Shown: one piece after another, positions 23,892 through 35,554 of the stretch
Numbering within the stretch: position 1 is the first letter of the stretch
Layout: each line of letters begins with the position of its first letter
DNA from: Phascolarctos cinereus
Taxonomy: Eukaryota; Chordata; Mammalia; Diprotodontia; Phascolarctidae
Assembly (NCBI RefSeq): GCF_002099425.1
Contig: NW_018343971.1
Location: forward strand, 21,365,501-21,429,500
Direction: 5' to 3'
DNA: 64,000 bases
Notes under the pieces: model-generated
What the model saw: the letters and a program-made list of their open reading frames with translations, nothing else
What the model was told of the DNA's origin: nothing
The model's database searches: none
Translations under genes and position numbers: made by a program

Positions 23892-23895
<4 letters not shown>
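23445..23895 (+). repeat. CR1/L3 LINE fragment, SINE-interrupted
   Basis: 'gatctggagatttgagtgga', 'tgatggccaaaaaagtcccg', and after the SINE 'gctctggtcagtccatgtgt', 'aggtcattgataagctggat'. Confidence 0.6.
23632..23812 (+). repeat. MIR/THER-type SINE
   Basis: 'ggaaagagcattggcttgga', 'gtgactttgagtaagtcatt', 'tttagtttctttatctataa'. Confidence 0.7.
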
Positions 23896-23968
<73 letters not shown>

Positions 23969-24063
23969 GTATATATGTATATATATATGTATACACACAC
24001 ACATATATATGTATATATATATATGTATACACACACACATATATATGTATATATATATATAAA
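23896..24063. repeat. (TA)n / TATG / CACA microsatellite
   Basis: Long alternating TA, then TATG and a twice-repeated block with ACACACACACA. Another TA-rich patch lies at 24131-24169. A strongly self-complementary tract. Confidence 0.95.
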
Positions 24064-24128
24064 TTACTTTTTAAAAAGGCAGTCTAGAGAACATCAATAA
24101 ATAATGATCTATATACCTAATTTCCCAC

Positions 24129-24473
24129 TTATATATATGAATATATATATATATATGTATATATATATGGAATTATTATGAGACTAATCTCCATATACAT
24201 TGAGGCTGTCCTTGTTAAGAGTATTGGAAAGAAAGAAAGACCATATTCCACAGTAGACCACATTTTTGCCATTGAACAATTGGCTGAAAGATATAGAGAA
24301 TAAAAAATCCCACTGTGGCTATTCTTTTTGATAATAAAAAATTCATTTAATTTGTCGGAATGCCTTAAAAGCTCTTCTTCAACAGGATGTACCAACATTT
24401 GTGCAAGCATATTTGAAAAATTTAACAGAGATATCCTTGTTTGATGGACCTCTGGATTACTAATATCATGCAT
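24129..24473 (-). other. Unassigned open frame, 114 codons
   Basis: Minus-strand frame starting MHDISNPEVHQTRISLLNFS, with a TA-microsatellite-coded C-terminus. It reads more protein-like than most frames here, but I recognise no family. It may be a degenerate transposon fragment. Confidence 0.25.
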
Positions 24474-24499
24474 AGCACAAAACAGAGATGTATGTGTTG

Positions 24500-24625
24500 T
24501 CTTTTCTCTTTACATGTCATATTCCTCCACTAGCATCCCTAAGAACAAAGATTTTGTTTGTGTTTGTGTTTGTGATTCTATCCTCAGCACTTAGCATTGT
24601 CTGTCAGTCAATAAACATTTATACA
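24500..24625 (+). repeat. L2 LINE 3' end
   Basis: 'catccctaagaacaaagatt', 'ctatcctcagcacttagcat', 'cagtcaataaacatttatac'. Confidence 0.65.
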
Positions 24626-25231
24626 AACGAAGTATAAAAGATAGTTCCTACTTTAAAGGAACATATTGTCCTTGGGAAGCTGCCATTAAATGATTAATAA
24701 ATGCACTATTTATATTCTCTGATGATTTCCATTATCACCAAGGTAGAGATCCAGCACTGAGTACAAGTGAAAGAGGGATTCCTTATATTTGAGTAGGTCT
24801 TCCAAATAATATTGTTTCTGTATGATGTTGTGCTGACTGCATCAAGCCCTAGGACACCACAGAACCTTCTTGTCTGAGATCCATTATCACCCAAAACAGC
24901 TTAGCCTAACCATGCAGAGAATAAAAAATAATGAGAAGTTCTATTTTTTAGATTGTGATATATAGTTATATGAGTAATCTGTAGAGTTTATCCATCAGTA
25001 TACATAGTTTGAATAGACAATGAAAATGAACAATGACTTGGCCTCAGACTGGAACAAGAAGCTGGCTTCCTTGCCTTTGGGAAATTGCAGAGGGTTTTTT
25101 TTTTTTAAATAATCCTTTACTCCACTTTTCTCTCTGAAACAAAACCGCTTCTTTTTAATACCTGTGTTTTTTCCAGTGATTACATACGGCTGTAAGTCAC
25201 ACACAACACTCTCCAAATAAATGGCATTCAT

Positions 25232-25276
25232 TGAGAGAGAGAAAGGGAGAGGGAGAAGGGAGAGAGAGAGAGGGGG

Positions 25277-25371
<95 letters not shown>

Positions 25372-25408
25372 AAAGGGAGAGGAAGAGAAAAAGGAAGAGG
25401 GAGAGAAA
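25232..25408. repeat. (GA)n purine tract
   Basis: Nearly unbroken GA from about 25255 to 25366, flanked by G/A-rich variants. Confidence 0.95.
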
Positions 25409-25674
25409 ACCCTCAAAGGTAAAGAAAAATGCACAGGACAGTGCATTAATTAAGGATTAGTAGGCACTGTTCTAGGATTTGTGGATGAATAATAAGGTCA
25501 GTGCTTATCCTCAAGAAACCTACAATTTAATGAAAAAAGATTTCATAGGAAAGAATGATGGAAAGGGGGAGGGGAGAGGAGACTAGAGGGAAGTAGCAGA
25601 AGTGTCCTGAAGGGCTAGGCCTCAGCAGCAGACAGCAACATTTCACCTATCAGAGCTGAGGAATTTAGGGGCCA

Positions 25675-25862
25675 GTCGAGAGCTAGAAGGTTCCAAATAA
25701 CAGGGCATTTAGTACAACCCTCTTATTTAACCAAAGAGTAAACTGAGACCCAAGGAGTATAAGTGATTTGTTCAAGGTCATACAGATATTAATCAACAGA
25801 GGTATGGATTTGAACTCAGGCCCTCTGATTCCAGAGCCAGTGCTCTTTTGACTTTATCAGTC
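25675..25862 (+). repeat. MIR-type SINE
   Basis: 'gagctagaaggttccaaata', 'tgttcaaggtcatacagata', 'tttgaactcaggccctctga'. Confidence 0.75.
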
Positions 25863-26214
25863 TGAATGAAGGTCACCCAAAGGGCAATGAAGTGACCTGT
25901 GGTGGCCACAAGCAAACCATAATACATGACAAGCAAAAGAAAGTATGAAGAATGTCACTAAAGAAATATATTAAGAAAAATGAGCCAGTCATATGCAAAA
26001 ACTATGAAAAGAACATGAAGAAAGCCTTCAGCATGTTAGATGGACTCCTTGGAGTAAACTTAGTGGGGGCCATGGACTGGAATTGCGAAGTTGGAGAAGG
26101 GATGGCTGATGGGTTTGCCTTATTGGATGTTATACCCTCGTAGGAGAAATCACAGGTCCATTAAGTGTTAGAGTATATGTGCTTCATTCACTCTGTAAAT
26201 CTTGAAGCTGGATA

Positions 26215-26912
26215 ATACTGTTAATGGTCTTGCAGTATTGGTAATCAGACTCTCATTATCTCATGCCTGGACTATCACAGTAGCCTGATGATTGATCTCT
26301 TCCCCACTCCAGTCCATCTTCCACTCAGCTATCAAATTAATCTTCCTTAGGCTCAGATCAGACCATGCCACTCTCCCTATTCAACAAATTCCAATGTCTC
26401 CTTATCATCTCTAAGATAAAATATAAAATCTTCTGTTTGGCATTCAGAGCCCTTTACCATCTAGCTGCCTCATACCTTTTCATTCTCCTTACACTTTACT
26501 TCCCATCAAGTACTCAGTGATTCAGTGACACTGACCTCCTTACTATTCTTCCAAAAAGACTCTCCCTATCTCCAGACTCTGGGCGTTTTGACTGGCTGCT
26601 CTCTACTCTGGGAATACTCTCCCTCTTCATTTTCACCTCCTGGCTTTCCTGGCTTCCTTCAGGAGCCAACTAAAATCCCACCTTCTACAAGAAATCTCTC
26701 TGAATAGTGCTTTACCTCTGCTGACTATCTCCAATTTATACTAAATTGTATGTAGCTTGTTGTATATGTAGCTATTTTCATGTTGTTTACGTCAGTAGAC
26801 TGTGAGCTCCTTGAAAACAGAAACTGTTTTTGCCTTTCTTTCTATCCTTGGCACTTGGCACAATGTCTGGCATAGAGTGTGTGCTTAAAAACGTTTGACT
26901 GACTGAGACTGA
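26215..26912 (+). mobile_element. L2 LINE, 3' region
   Basis: Collinear L2 wording: 'ctggactatcacagtagcct', 'tctgtttggcattcagagcc', then 'actgtgagctccttgaaaac', 'cacaatgtctggcatagagt' and a 'gactgactgagac' tail. Confidence 0.75.
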
Positions 26913-27034
26913 TCGTAATTTGAATGTTTGACATCCCAAATAACCAAGAGACTGAAGCAGCCCCATTAAACAAACTGTCCTGCACACTAAAACAATTTGG
27001 ATAAATGGAAAGTAGCATTATTTAGAACTGTATT

Positions 27035-27140
27035 GTTTAGATTTAGTACTGGAAAGGAACTTAGAAGCTACCTAATTCATTCCCCTCATTTTATAAATGA
27101 GGAACTGAGACCCAGAAAGTGACTTACCCATGATGTGAGA
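27035..27140 (+). repeat. MIR-type fragment
   Basis: 'ggaaaggaacttagaagcta', 'ttttataaatgaggaactga', 'agtgacttacccatga'. Confidence 0.65.
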
Positions 27141-27324
27141 AAGCCCCCCAATGCAATGAGTGGACAGTTTACTGGAGGACTAGACAAATGATGGACACTC
27201 TGCGATGTCATAGATGAGATGTGACTTGTATTTTTAGATGGCGTGACCATGCTGCTGACATCACAGATCTACTGAAATACTTAAGTGATGTAGGCAGATT
27301 TGAATAAGCACATTTCATAGGTTG

Positions 27325-27490
27325 CCTTGCTTGGTGACTGGTCAGTGCACTTAACCTCCCCCTGCCCTAGCCTCAGTTTTCTCTTTGGTAAAATGAGAAT
27401 GATAAAATCTATAATACTTCACTGGGATGTTGTGGGGAAAATACTTTGTTAACTCTAAAGTGCTAGGTAAATGTAGGGTATTGTTACTAT
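27325..27490 (+). repeat. THER/MIR-type SINE 3' part
   Basis: 'agcctcagttttctctttgg', 'gggatgttgtggggaaaata', 'tctaaagtgctaggtaaatg'. Confidence 0.75.
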
Positions 27491-28419
27491 GGGTTTAAGA
27501 ACTTTGGTCACCTATGTCTAATACAGAAATAAGCTCTGCCTCTTCCTTGACTAAATTCTGTACTACATCATATAATCAAAAGTGTCGCAGTTTTTATTTC
27601 TTCTATAGCTGAGGAAAATCAAATTGGAGTGTAATGGAAATATTAGTAAGACAGATGATACAGCTTGGTTTTTTTGACTATCCATCCCTGCATTCCTAAA
27701 GGGAAGTTCAGGGAATATTTGTTCTTGCTTAAGATTTTTCAGTGTTTTGTTGATCTCCAGGTTAAATTGCTCTATTCACTATTATTTGTCACAATGGCTT
27801 TTGTACATCAAACTTACATGATATAAGCTGTATTTTCAAATCAAAGTTCAGTGTCTATCATTTTCTGGTCTTCTATGAAGGACCTTTTTATGACTAATAT
27901 GTTTTCTGTAGTATATGGAATTGCACTCAATGAGTGGCCTGAAGTATCATTCTAACTGTCCACATAATTCATGGTATTTAACTGCTTTAGATGATATCAT
28001 ACTTTGCTGCTTTCTTAACTAATCCTTTGGATGATAATGGTCTTTGATAGACTAACATTATATTTGATCCTACTCATTGGGACTAGTACTATAGCAATTG
28101 TATAGGTTGGGGCAAAAAGTAAGAATTTAATAATGACGTAGATAACTAATATGTCTTTGAGGTATATGCCAATTGATCATTGGGCTCAAAGACTCGTGGG
28201 GATAGGTGAAAGTTGCTACGTAGTGTGTGTGAGATAGAGATAATACACACAATTAATATAGTTTGGGTATATTTTAGTAAAGACAACATAAGAAGAGTGG
28301 AAAGCTTATGAGTAAGAACTTTAAAAGGATATAAAGTTGTTCATCAATATTTGTATTATAGTATCTCATATAGTAATTATATAGAAGAATGGCAACATGA
28401 TAGAGCTGATAGCTTGTCT

Positions 28420-29995
28420 CAGTCAATATCTTTCACCATATTCCATAAAAATCCAAAATGGAAACAAGACCTGAAAATTAAGGATCATGCCATAAAAAAA
28501 TTAGAAGAGAAATATCATATATCTTTTATAGCCATGAGTAAAGAGAGCATGATTACTTACCTGAACAAGGAATAGAAGCAATTATGGAAGATAAAATAGA
28601 TACTTTTACTCATATGGAATTCAAAAGCTTTTGCGGAAACAAAATTAATGTATCTAGGATAAGATAGGGCAGCTAGGTGGTACAGTAGATAGAGTGTCAG
28701 GCTGAAGAGTCCAGTAGACCTGAGCTCCAGAAAACCTGGCCTCAGACACTTATTAGTTGTGTGACCGTGAGCAAGTCACTTAACTCTGTTTACCTCAGTT
28801 TCCTCATCTGCAAAATGAGCTGGAGAAGAAAATGGCAAGCTACTCCAGTATCTTTGCAAAGAAAACCCCAAATAGGGTCACAGAGAGTTGGGCATGACTG
28901 AAATGACTAAACAACGACAACCACAAGGAATAAGAAGAGAAGTGGTTGAATGGAAAAAAAAAATCTTTGTATTAAATTCCTCAGATAAGACTTCAGTATA
29001 CGAGATATGTAGACAGCTAACAACCAGAAAAGACCAAAAGCCGTTCCTCAAGCGATGCAGGGTCAAAGGATATGAACAGACAGTTTGTATAAGAATTGAA
29101 AATTAACCATACTAAAGAAAGCTCCAAATTTTTAATGAGGGAAATACAAAAGAAAACAATACTAAGGTTTCACTGTACATCTATCAAAATGGCAAGAATG
29201 ACCCCCATAATGAGAATAGTCACTATTGGTGGGGGTATGTGGATAGACAGATACATTAATACATTGTTGGCAGAGTTGTGACTTAGTATAACAATTCTGA
29301 AAGTAAGTTAGAATTATGCAAATAAAATAACTAAAATGAACCCTTTGAACTAGAGATTACAATGCTAGACATATTCCCCAAGGAGTTCAGTGACAATGAA
29401 AGACTGTATTTAAATACCAGCACATTTTATGACATCAAAGAACTGGAAACAAACCAGATTTCCATCATCTGGAGAATGGCTAAACAAATTGTGGAATGTA
29501 ATAACATATTAATGTACTGTAAGAAATAACAAATAAGATACATGCAGAAAAGCATGAAAGGACATTAAAAAAGACATATGAACCGATGCAAAGCTTAGCC
29601 AAAAATTCCAGTTTACACAATGACCACAGCAATGTAAATGGAAACATCAAGGAGTTCAAAACAAAACAACAACAACAACAACAAAAAACACTGAGTGGTT
29701 TAAAATTACAAAGAAAAAGGTTGGCCTCCAAAGAAGATATATGAGAAGATATCTCCCCACACTCCTTAGAGTTAGAGCGTCTACCGACATGTAACTCTAC
29801 CTTTAATGTCATTTTTAAATGTATTTATTAATTTTGCTGATTTTTTTCTTGTCTACATTTTTCTTTCTCCCCCCCCAAAAAATTTATTTAATATGAGGGA
29901 TGGCTCTTGAGGCAGAGGAGGGCAGGGAGGGAGGAAGAATATAAGAAGAAATATAGATCATGTAAAAATAAAATATATTTTTAAAAAGTTAAAAA
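28420..29995 (+). mobile_element. L1 LINE, ORF2 C-terminus and 3'UTR
   Basis: 28440-28575 encodes KNPKWKQDLKIKDHAIKKLE, the L1 ORF2 C-terminal motif (compare WIKDLN...KTIKxLEE). It is followed by 'aaaagcttttgcggaaacaa', and after a SINE by 'ggtcaaaggatatgaacaga', 'tggcaagaatgacccccata', and an AAAATAAAATAT end near 29980. It is degenerate and 5'-truncated. Confidence 0.8.
28668..28925 (+). repeat. Marsupial SINE, full length
   Basis: 'gggcagctaggtggtacagt', 'gacacttattagttgtgtga', 'gagctggagaagaaaatggc', 'caaatagggtcacagagagt', ending ACAACGACAAC. Inserted in the L1 above. Confidence 0.92.
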
Positions 29996-30004
29996 AATGT
30001 TCTT

Positions 30005-30205
30005 GGGCTAAGAAAGAACTGTGTTCAAGTTCTATTTTTTTTCACATATTGGTCCTGTGACCCTGAGAAAGTCAACTTCTCAGTGTCCCAGGCAATCCTA
30101 TAACTGTAACTTGCAGAACAGATATTGATCTTCATTAGTAGAGTGAATTTTCTTTTTGGAAGTTCCTTATACTAATGAAATCACAGGCCTAATCCAACAA
30201 ATAAA
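30005..30205 (+). repeat. Marsupial SINE, 'gaagttccttatac' family
   Basis: 'aagaactgtgttcaagttct', 'ttggaagttccttatactaa', 'tgaaatcacaggcctaatcc'. Confidence 0.7.
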
Positions 30206-30345
30206 TTACACAGAGATTATTTTAAATTATAGCAGTTCTCTTTAAGGCAATAGCTGGTGCACATTTCCATTTTATAGCACAGTTTCATGAGCTTTGCTGT
30301 CAAAACAATTTCCATTTATTCATTTTTATCAACTTTAAATTTCAG

Positions 30346-30485
30346 ATTTTCCTTTTGGGAAGTATTTTGCTTCCAATCCGTGCCATGTGTGTTGCATTGA
30401 TTTTGATAATGGCTTGGCCGTTTGCTGCAGTTGCAACGGTAGGCTTACCAGAAAAATTGACACATCCAGTTGCAGGTTGGAGGAG
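30346..30485 (+). CDS. LPCAT2: LPCAT2 exon 2: membrane segment
   Basis: 140 bases, phase 0 in, phase 2 out; residues 61-106. It encodes IFLLGSILLPIRAMCVALIL, then IMAWPFAAVATVG and LPEKLTHPVAGWRR. The hydrophobic stretch (about residues 61-92) is the type II signal-anchor that sets the enzyme in the ER membrane with the catalytic side facing the cytosol (family knowledge). The acceptor is atttcag and the donor gtaagc. Confidence 0.95.
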
Positions 30486-30587
30486 GTAAGCAATACTTAT
30501 GGCTAAACGTTAAGTGCTTGAGGAGTAAGAAAAACCTACCCAAGCTCAGTCAGTATGCCAGTTTTATCTAAATGCCATACCTAAATG

Positions 30588-30850
30588 GATAGCTAAGTGG
30601 TGTAGTAGATAGAGTGCTGAGTCTGGAGTCAGCAAGGCCTGAACTCAAAACCAGCCTCAGATATTGGCTAACTGCATGATCCTAGGCAAGTCACTTAAAC
30701 TCTGTCTCAGTTTCCTATAGTTTTAAAATGGGTATAATTATAGCACCTACCTCCTAGAGCTGTTGTGAAGATTGAATGAGATAGTATTTGTAAAGTGCTT
30801 AGCACAGTGAGTGGCACATAGTAGGCAGTATATGAATGCTAGCTATCATC
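30588..30850 (+). repeat. Marsupial SINE (THER/MIR 3' form)
   Basis: 'gatagctaagtggtgtagta', 'gatcctaggcaagtcactta', 'cacctacctcctagagctgt', 'tggcacatagtaggcagtat'. Confidence 0.85.
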
Positions 30851-32014
30851 ATTGTTGTTGTCACCATCATCATCATCACCTTTATCATTGTTTTATTTTT
30901 GCAAAGAATTAATCTAGCCTTAATACCTTGCAACAATGAGTCTTATTAAATATAATACAGCTGTTTTTGTAGTAAATATAACAATATGATATAAAGTTCT
31001 GCTCTCTAAATTTTTGCCAAAACAGGATAATGGTTCTAAAAAAATATTCAATTAGTATTTACAATGCTATTTGGATTACCACAAATCCAAACTTTCCTGT
31101 ACATTTCCTTAGTTTTCTAACATGTCTTAGTTTATCTCCCAAAGCCACATTCTTTTCATTTTTGTTCTACTTGAGTTTTTGCCATGGCCTTGCAGAGGTA
31201 GATAGCTGTATTTCCAGAATGGCATAGTACATCTGGGGAGGAGGAGAAAATCATGACTCATTTTTTCCCCTAGCCCTATGCTTTTTAGTAGATGTCCCTT
31301 CCAAATAGTAAATTCTAAGAGACTAAAGTAAATAGCAGGTGTGTCCAAAAAAGTAATCATTCTGATTTTTAAAAAATTCAATATTCCAGGACTAATCCAT
31401 ACACATAAGTTGTGTACCTTTCAAAGTGAATGGTCACTGATCAAAAATTTTAAGCTTTAGAATTCTGATTTTATTATTTTTGGAACTCTTCCTTTGGTCA
31501 TGCATTCAGAATCAATGGCAAATTCTTTTGAATGGTTCAAGAATGGTTCAAGTCTTGGTGGCGAATTTTTATCTTAGGAGGGTAGACTTGATTTTTGGAA
31601 GCTCCTACAAATCTTTTAAAATCACATCTGATGAATAAGATGGGTATTAAGTGTTTTTGATTTGTTAGTTTATCTGTCTACCAGAAATGGGGTATGTCTC
31701 TAAAGTTGTTAATGTGACAGATTTTCCCCCCAAAATAAACAAGCATATCATAACTTAGATTTAGAGCAACAAATGAATATTATCCTTAAAGCAAACACTT
31801 TGGGAGATTACTTGACACTAATCATTTTAAGAGCTCCTATTTGGAAATTACTTTCAGAGGCATTTTGGATTAGATCCCTGGTAGAAATCCTCTCTTGTTA
31901 CTCTGTAGTCACACCTTGTATATTTTTGCTAGTTTTAGACACTTGCCTAGGGCACTAAGAGATTAAATGATTTACTTAAGTTCACTGAGGCCAGTTCTAT
32001 GGCTGTTATGCCAA

Positions 32015-32145
32015 ACTACTTCTGGGTGCTCCCTAGGACATCCCTCTAAGGCTATTATTAAGTTGCAGAGAAGGTGCTGATCAACACTGGGAAAAAGAAA
32101 TTCCACAAATTTCCAGTGAAATTACAGGTCCATTACTGATCCCTA
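32015..32145 (+). repeat. Marsupial SINE 3' fragment
   Basis: 'ttgcagagaaggtgctgatc', 'tttccagtgaaattacaggt', 'ccattactgatcc'. Confidence 0.65.
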
Positions 32146-32263
32146 TTTTTGATATGTTGTAATGCTTTGAATTTCTTACTAACACTTGAGAATGAAAGTC
32201 ATCTTGTTACTGGCATCAACTAATAAAACTAATTATATTCTCTTTACATTTATTTTTTGAAAG

Positions 32264-32481
32264 GGCACTTACTCACCCAGCCCTGAAATTTCTAGGTCGT
32301 GCTATGTTCTTTTTAATGGGATTCCTGGTTAGAGTAAAAGGAAAAATAGCAAGTCCAGTGGAAGCACCGATTTTTATTGTAGCTCCTCACTCAACCTTCT
32401 TTGATGGAATTGCTTGTGTTGTTGCTGGATTACCCTCTATTGTTTCAAGAACTGAGAATGCACATGTCCCACTGATTGGCA
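32264..32481 (+). CDS. LPCAT2: LPCAT2 exon 3: HxxxxD catalytic motif
   Basis: 218 bases, phase 2 in, phase 1 out; 72 whole codons, residues 108-179. It contains LGRAMFFLMGFLVRVKGKIA, then the catalytic block I APHSTFFDG (H149 and D154 here, corresponding to human H146 and D151) and IACVVAGLPSIVSRTENAHV. The histidine and aspartate form the acyltransferase catalytic dyad. Most changes from human are conservative (FLV for FIV, PIFIVAPHS for PVFVAAPHS). ALTHPALK replaces KITQTALK at the start. The donor is gtaagt. Confidence 0.96.
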
Positions 32482-33798
32482 GTAAGTATTGTAGGTAACA
32501 TAAGTGACTTATGCTTTTGTGTTCACGTTTAAAAATTAAAAAGGATTATATGATTTGTTGACTAACTTTTCATTTTGAAAAGATTATTTAGGGAACATTA
32601 CATTTTTGAAAATGATATTTACCTATTGTGTCTATTTTACTGTACATCATTTAAATCTGATCCAGTCTACTATTGTACCTTTTTGTAATTAGAATTCTTG
32701 ATTTATCAGGTAGCATTAAATAATTTTCAAAATAACCCCAAATTGACAGCCCCATGATATTGACACAATTAATGTAGTCTTGAATGAATTTCTCTTCAAG
32801 ATAGGGAGGGAATGAGACAGAGATCAGTGATCCAACTGGTGTATGAAATTTTCCTTAATGCTTATGCTTTCTTCATTATTGCCTACAAAAACCTCCACAA
32901 AGGGCCAATATTTATTTTTCAAAATGACATAAAATAAGTAGTAAAAAAGCCAATAAATGTTTACTGCCATAAAATATAATAATGAAGTCAGTGAAATGTT
33001 TTTCCCACAAGGAGCTGTGGTGTCTCCCTAAGGCACCTGTCTCTGAGTAACTGCTCTCTGTTTTCATCTCGTATGTGACTGCTTAGATTGCTCAGGAGGA
33101 GTGCTGTTGGTGCTTCCTGCTTTGTCATGTAAATAATAAAGATAATTTTTTTCTTTGTGATTTGGTAGATGAGAAAGCTGACCTGGGTGTCAGGTAGATT
33201 TAAGTTCAAGTCTGTACTCTGAGGTATCCTGGCCGTGTGACCAAGAGCAGGTCCCTTTACTTATAAATTGCTGAGAAGGTACTGATCCAAATTGGTGAAA
33301 GAGGCTCCTTCTCTAAAAAATTAAATAAATTTGTGTGCTATACTAGATGTTTTACTCATAGTCTGAAGGAGATATTGCTGTCAAATATCTAAATGAAATC
33401 TTTTGTGTAAATCCACATTTTCATTAAATCTTTGTAGTACATCTTGGTATTGAATTTAAATTTAGCATTAAGTAAGAAAAAGTCACTGTGTGCTTATTAA
33501 AAAATTGTTTTAGCTACTTTTTATCTTCTTTTACCTTCCTTTTCTCAAGCCAATTAATGCAATATAATTTTTTGGTTAAATATCTATTTTGTTCGTAGAA
33601 ATGGAACCTAAATTCCTTGAATTGGAAGGTTTCTTTTCCACCCCCCCCAAAAAAAAGGAAAACACTAATTCCTTTTGATAGGCTGATGTAAAAATGTTTA
33701 TGTATTTTGTTGTTGTTGCTAGTTTGACTCATTTGTTGCTTAGCTTACTACCTTCTACCCAAGAACATTATCTGTGGTTTTTTAACTTGTTTTAAAAG
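32482..33798 (+). other. LPCAT2: LPCAT2 intron 3
   Basis: 1.3 kb, AT-rich. Only one SINE fragment is recognised. Confidence 0.8.
33160..33320 (+). repeat. Marsupial SINE fragment
   Basis: 'aagctgacctgggtgtcagg', 'agatttaagttcaagtctgt', 'gctgagaaggtactgatcca'. Confidence 0.65.
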
Positions 33799-33911
33799 GA
33801 GTATTAAGAGCTATTCAGCCAGTACTGGTGTCCCGTATAGACCCTGATTCTCGGAAGACCACAATAAATGAAATAAGAAAAAGAGCCACTTCAAGAGGTG
33901 AATGGCCACAG
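33799..33911 (+). CDS. LPCAT2: LPCAT2 exon 4: substrate-binding block
   Basis: 113 bases, phase 1 in, phase 0 out; residues 181-217. It encodes VLRAIQPVLVSRIDPDSRKT, then TINEIRKRATSRGEWPQ. The VSRxDPDSR segment is the conserved second block of this acyltransferase subfamily. IRKRATSRGE replaces human IIKRTTSGGE, adding two basic residues. The acceptor is tttaaaag, weaker in pyrimidine than the others, and the donor is gtagaa. Confidence 0.95.
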
Positions 33912-34059
33912 GTAGAAATATATTCACTTCTCTTCAGAACCTGCCTTTTAAGAGTTTGTAGAGTTATTAATTTATGTATTAGTTTGCATTTGATAATACT
34001 TAATATACTTATTTGATTTTTAAAATGTTTTATTGATTTTTTAAAAAACATAACTATCA

Positions 34060-35530
34060 CTTTCTACTGACTCTTCCCCTATTAAAAAGCAAACAAAAAA
34101 TAGAATCCTCCTTTTGTAAAAAAAAAAAAGTTTAGTAAAGCAAAAGGACATATCAGTTATATATGAAAACATCTGCCTTATTCTTACCTCCAGGCTGCTG
34201 CCTCCTTGATCATCATTCTTCTGGAGTTGTAATTGGTCACTATATTGATCAGAGTTCAGAAGTCTTTCGGTGTTGTTTTTATGTAGTCATCAATGTAGTC
34301 AGTGGTGTTGAACTCAAATAGAAATTAATTCCTTTAGGCTGCATACTGACTTAGAAAAGCCTAATTAACATTATCTTTGTTGTGTTGTGTTTTATTTTTT
34401 ATTTTTTATTACATTTTAATCTGGTTTGGGCAGCTTGTAAGAGTTTGTGGCTGCTGGCAACCAGCTACCTGAGTTTCACAGCTCTGATGTCAGTTGTCCT
34501 GGTTCTGCTTACTTTACTCTCCATCAATTCATACAAGTCTTTGAGTTCTTCATATTCATCATTGTTTTTGACATAAACATATTCTACTGCATTCATATAC
34601 CTTAATTTTTTCAGCCATTTGCCAGTAGATGACCATCTATTGTTTCCAGTTCTTTGCTACTACAAAAATTGCTGCTATCAGTATTTTGTGTATATGGTAC
34701 CTTTTCATCTGTCTTTGATCTCTTTGGAGTATATGCTTGTGGTTACATCTCTGGGCTAAAGTACATATATGTACACTTAAAGCACTTTAAAAATCATAAT
34801 TCTAAATTGTTTTGTAAAGTAAATTGATCAGTATAAAGCCCTAGCAACAGTGCATTAGCATACCTGTCTTTCCACAGCCCCTTCACCATTTACCATTTTC
34901 ACCTTTTTGTCGTCTGCTGATCTGATGGCAGCTAGGTGGTGCAATGGATAGAACGCTTGGCCTGAAGTCAGGAAAACCCAAGTTCAAGTCCAGCCTCAGA
35001 TACTTACAAGCTGTGTGACTCTGGGCAAGTAACTTAACCGTGTTTGCCTCAGTTTCCTCATCTGTAAAATGACCTAGAGAGAGGAAAGGCAAACCACTCC
35101 AGTATCTTTGCCAAGAAAACTCAAATAGGGTCAGAAAGAGTCAGACATGACTGAAATAACTGAACAATAACAACAAAAGATCTGATGGATGTGAGCTGAA
35201 ACCTCAGAGTTTTCTTTTCTTGTTAGTGATTTGAAACATTCTTTCATAATGTTGTTATAGGCTTGCATTTATTCTTTTAACCATTGCCAGTTAATATCCT
35301 TTAACCATTTATCCGTTAGGAACTATCCTTTATTCTTATATATTTGTATATTATTTACTATATACCATGGATATCAGACCTTTACCTGATATATTTGTTG
35401 TAAAGATTTTACTATTTGTCTTCTTATTCTAGCTACATTGATTTTATTTGTTCAAGGGTTTTTCAATTTAATGCAATCTGTGCTTACTAGATTTTTAAGT
35501 AATATTCTCTACATTCTTGGCAGAGCAAGT
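34060..35530 (-). mobile_element. L1 LINE 3' region, degenerate
   Basis: Plus-strand wording of a reversed L1: 'ggttctgcttactttactct', 'tttcagccatttgccagtag', 'ctttgctactacaaaaattg', 'ttgatctctttggagtatat', and beyond the SINE 'ttaaccatttatccgttagg', 'gatatcagacctttacctga'. Confidence 0.7.
34929..35178 (+). repeat. Marsupial SINE with 10-base TSD
   Basis: Full-length: 'cagctaggtggtgcaatgga', 'ggcctgaagtcaggaaaacc', 'tgcctcagtttcctcatctg', 'aactgaacaataacaacaaa'. The flanks repeat gatctgatgg at 34919-34928 and 35179-35188. Inserted in the L1. Confidence 0.92.
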
Positions 35531-35554
35531 AAATGACAAATGCTTTATAGTCAT

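Larger units (their letters stand above)
21833..30345 (+). other. LPCAT2: LPCAT2 intron 1
   Basis: 8.5 kb. Holds L2 tails, a CR1/L3, a long TA tract, a GA tract, MIRs, a 1.6-kb L1 and SINEs (listed separately). 22350-23440, 25870-26210 and 27500-28420 show no recognised element. The minus-strand open frame at 24129-24473 is unassigned. Confidence 0.8.
30486..32263 (+). other. LPCAT2: LPCAT2 intron 2
   Basis: 1.8 kb. Holds a SINE at each end; 30870-31900 shows no recognised element. Confidence 0.8.

Noticed and set aside
25221-25460. Arg/Glu-rich open frames on both strands
   Set aside because: They are translations of the (GA)n microsatellite; similar frames occur at 7300-7540, 11095-11316 and 59735-59930.
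28105-28135. 'ggttggggcaaaaagtaag', mariner-like terminal repeat
   Set aside because: No matching inverted end was found nearby, so it is not called.
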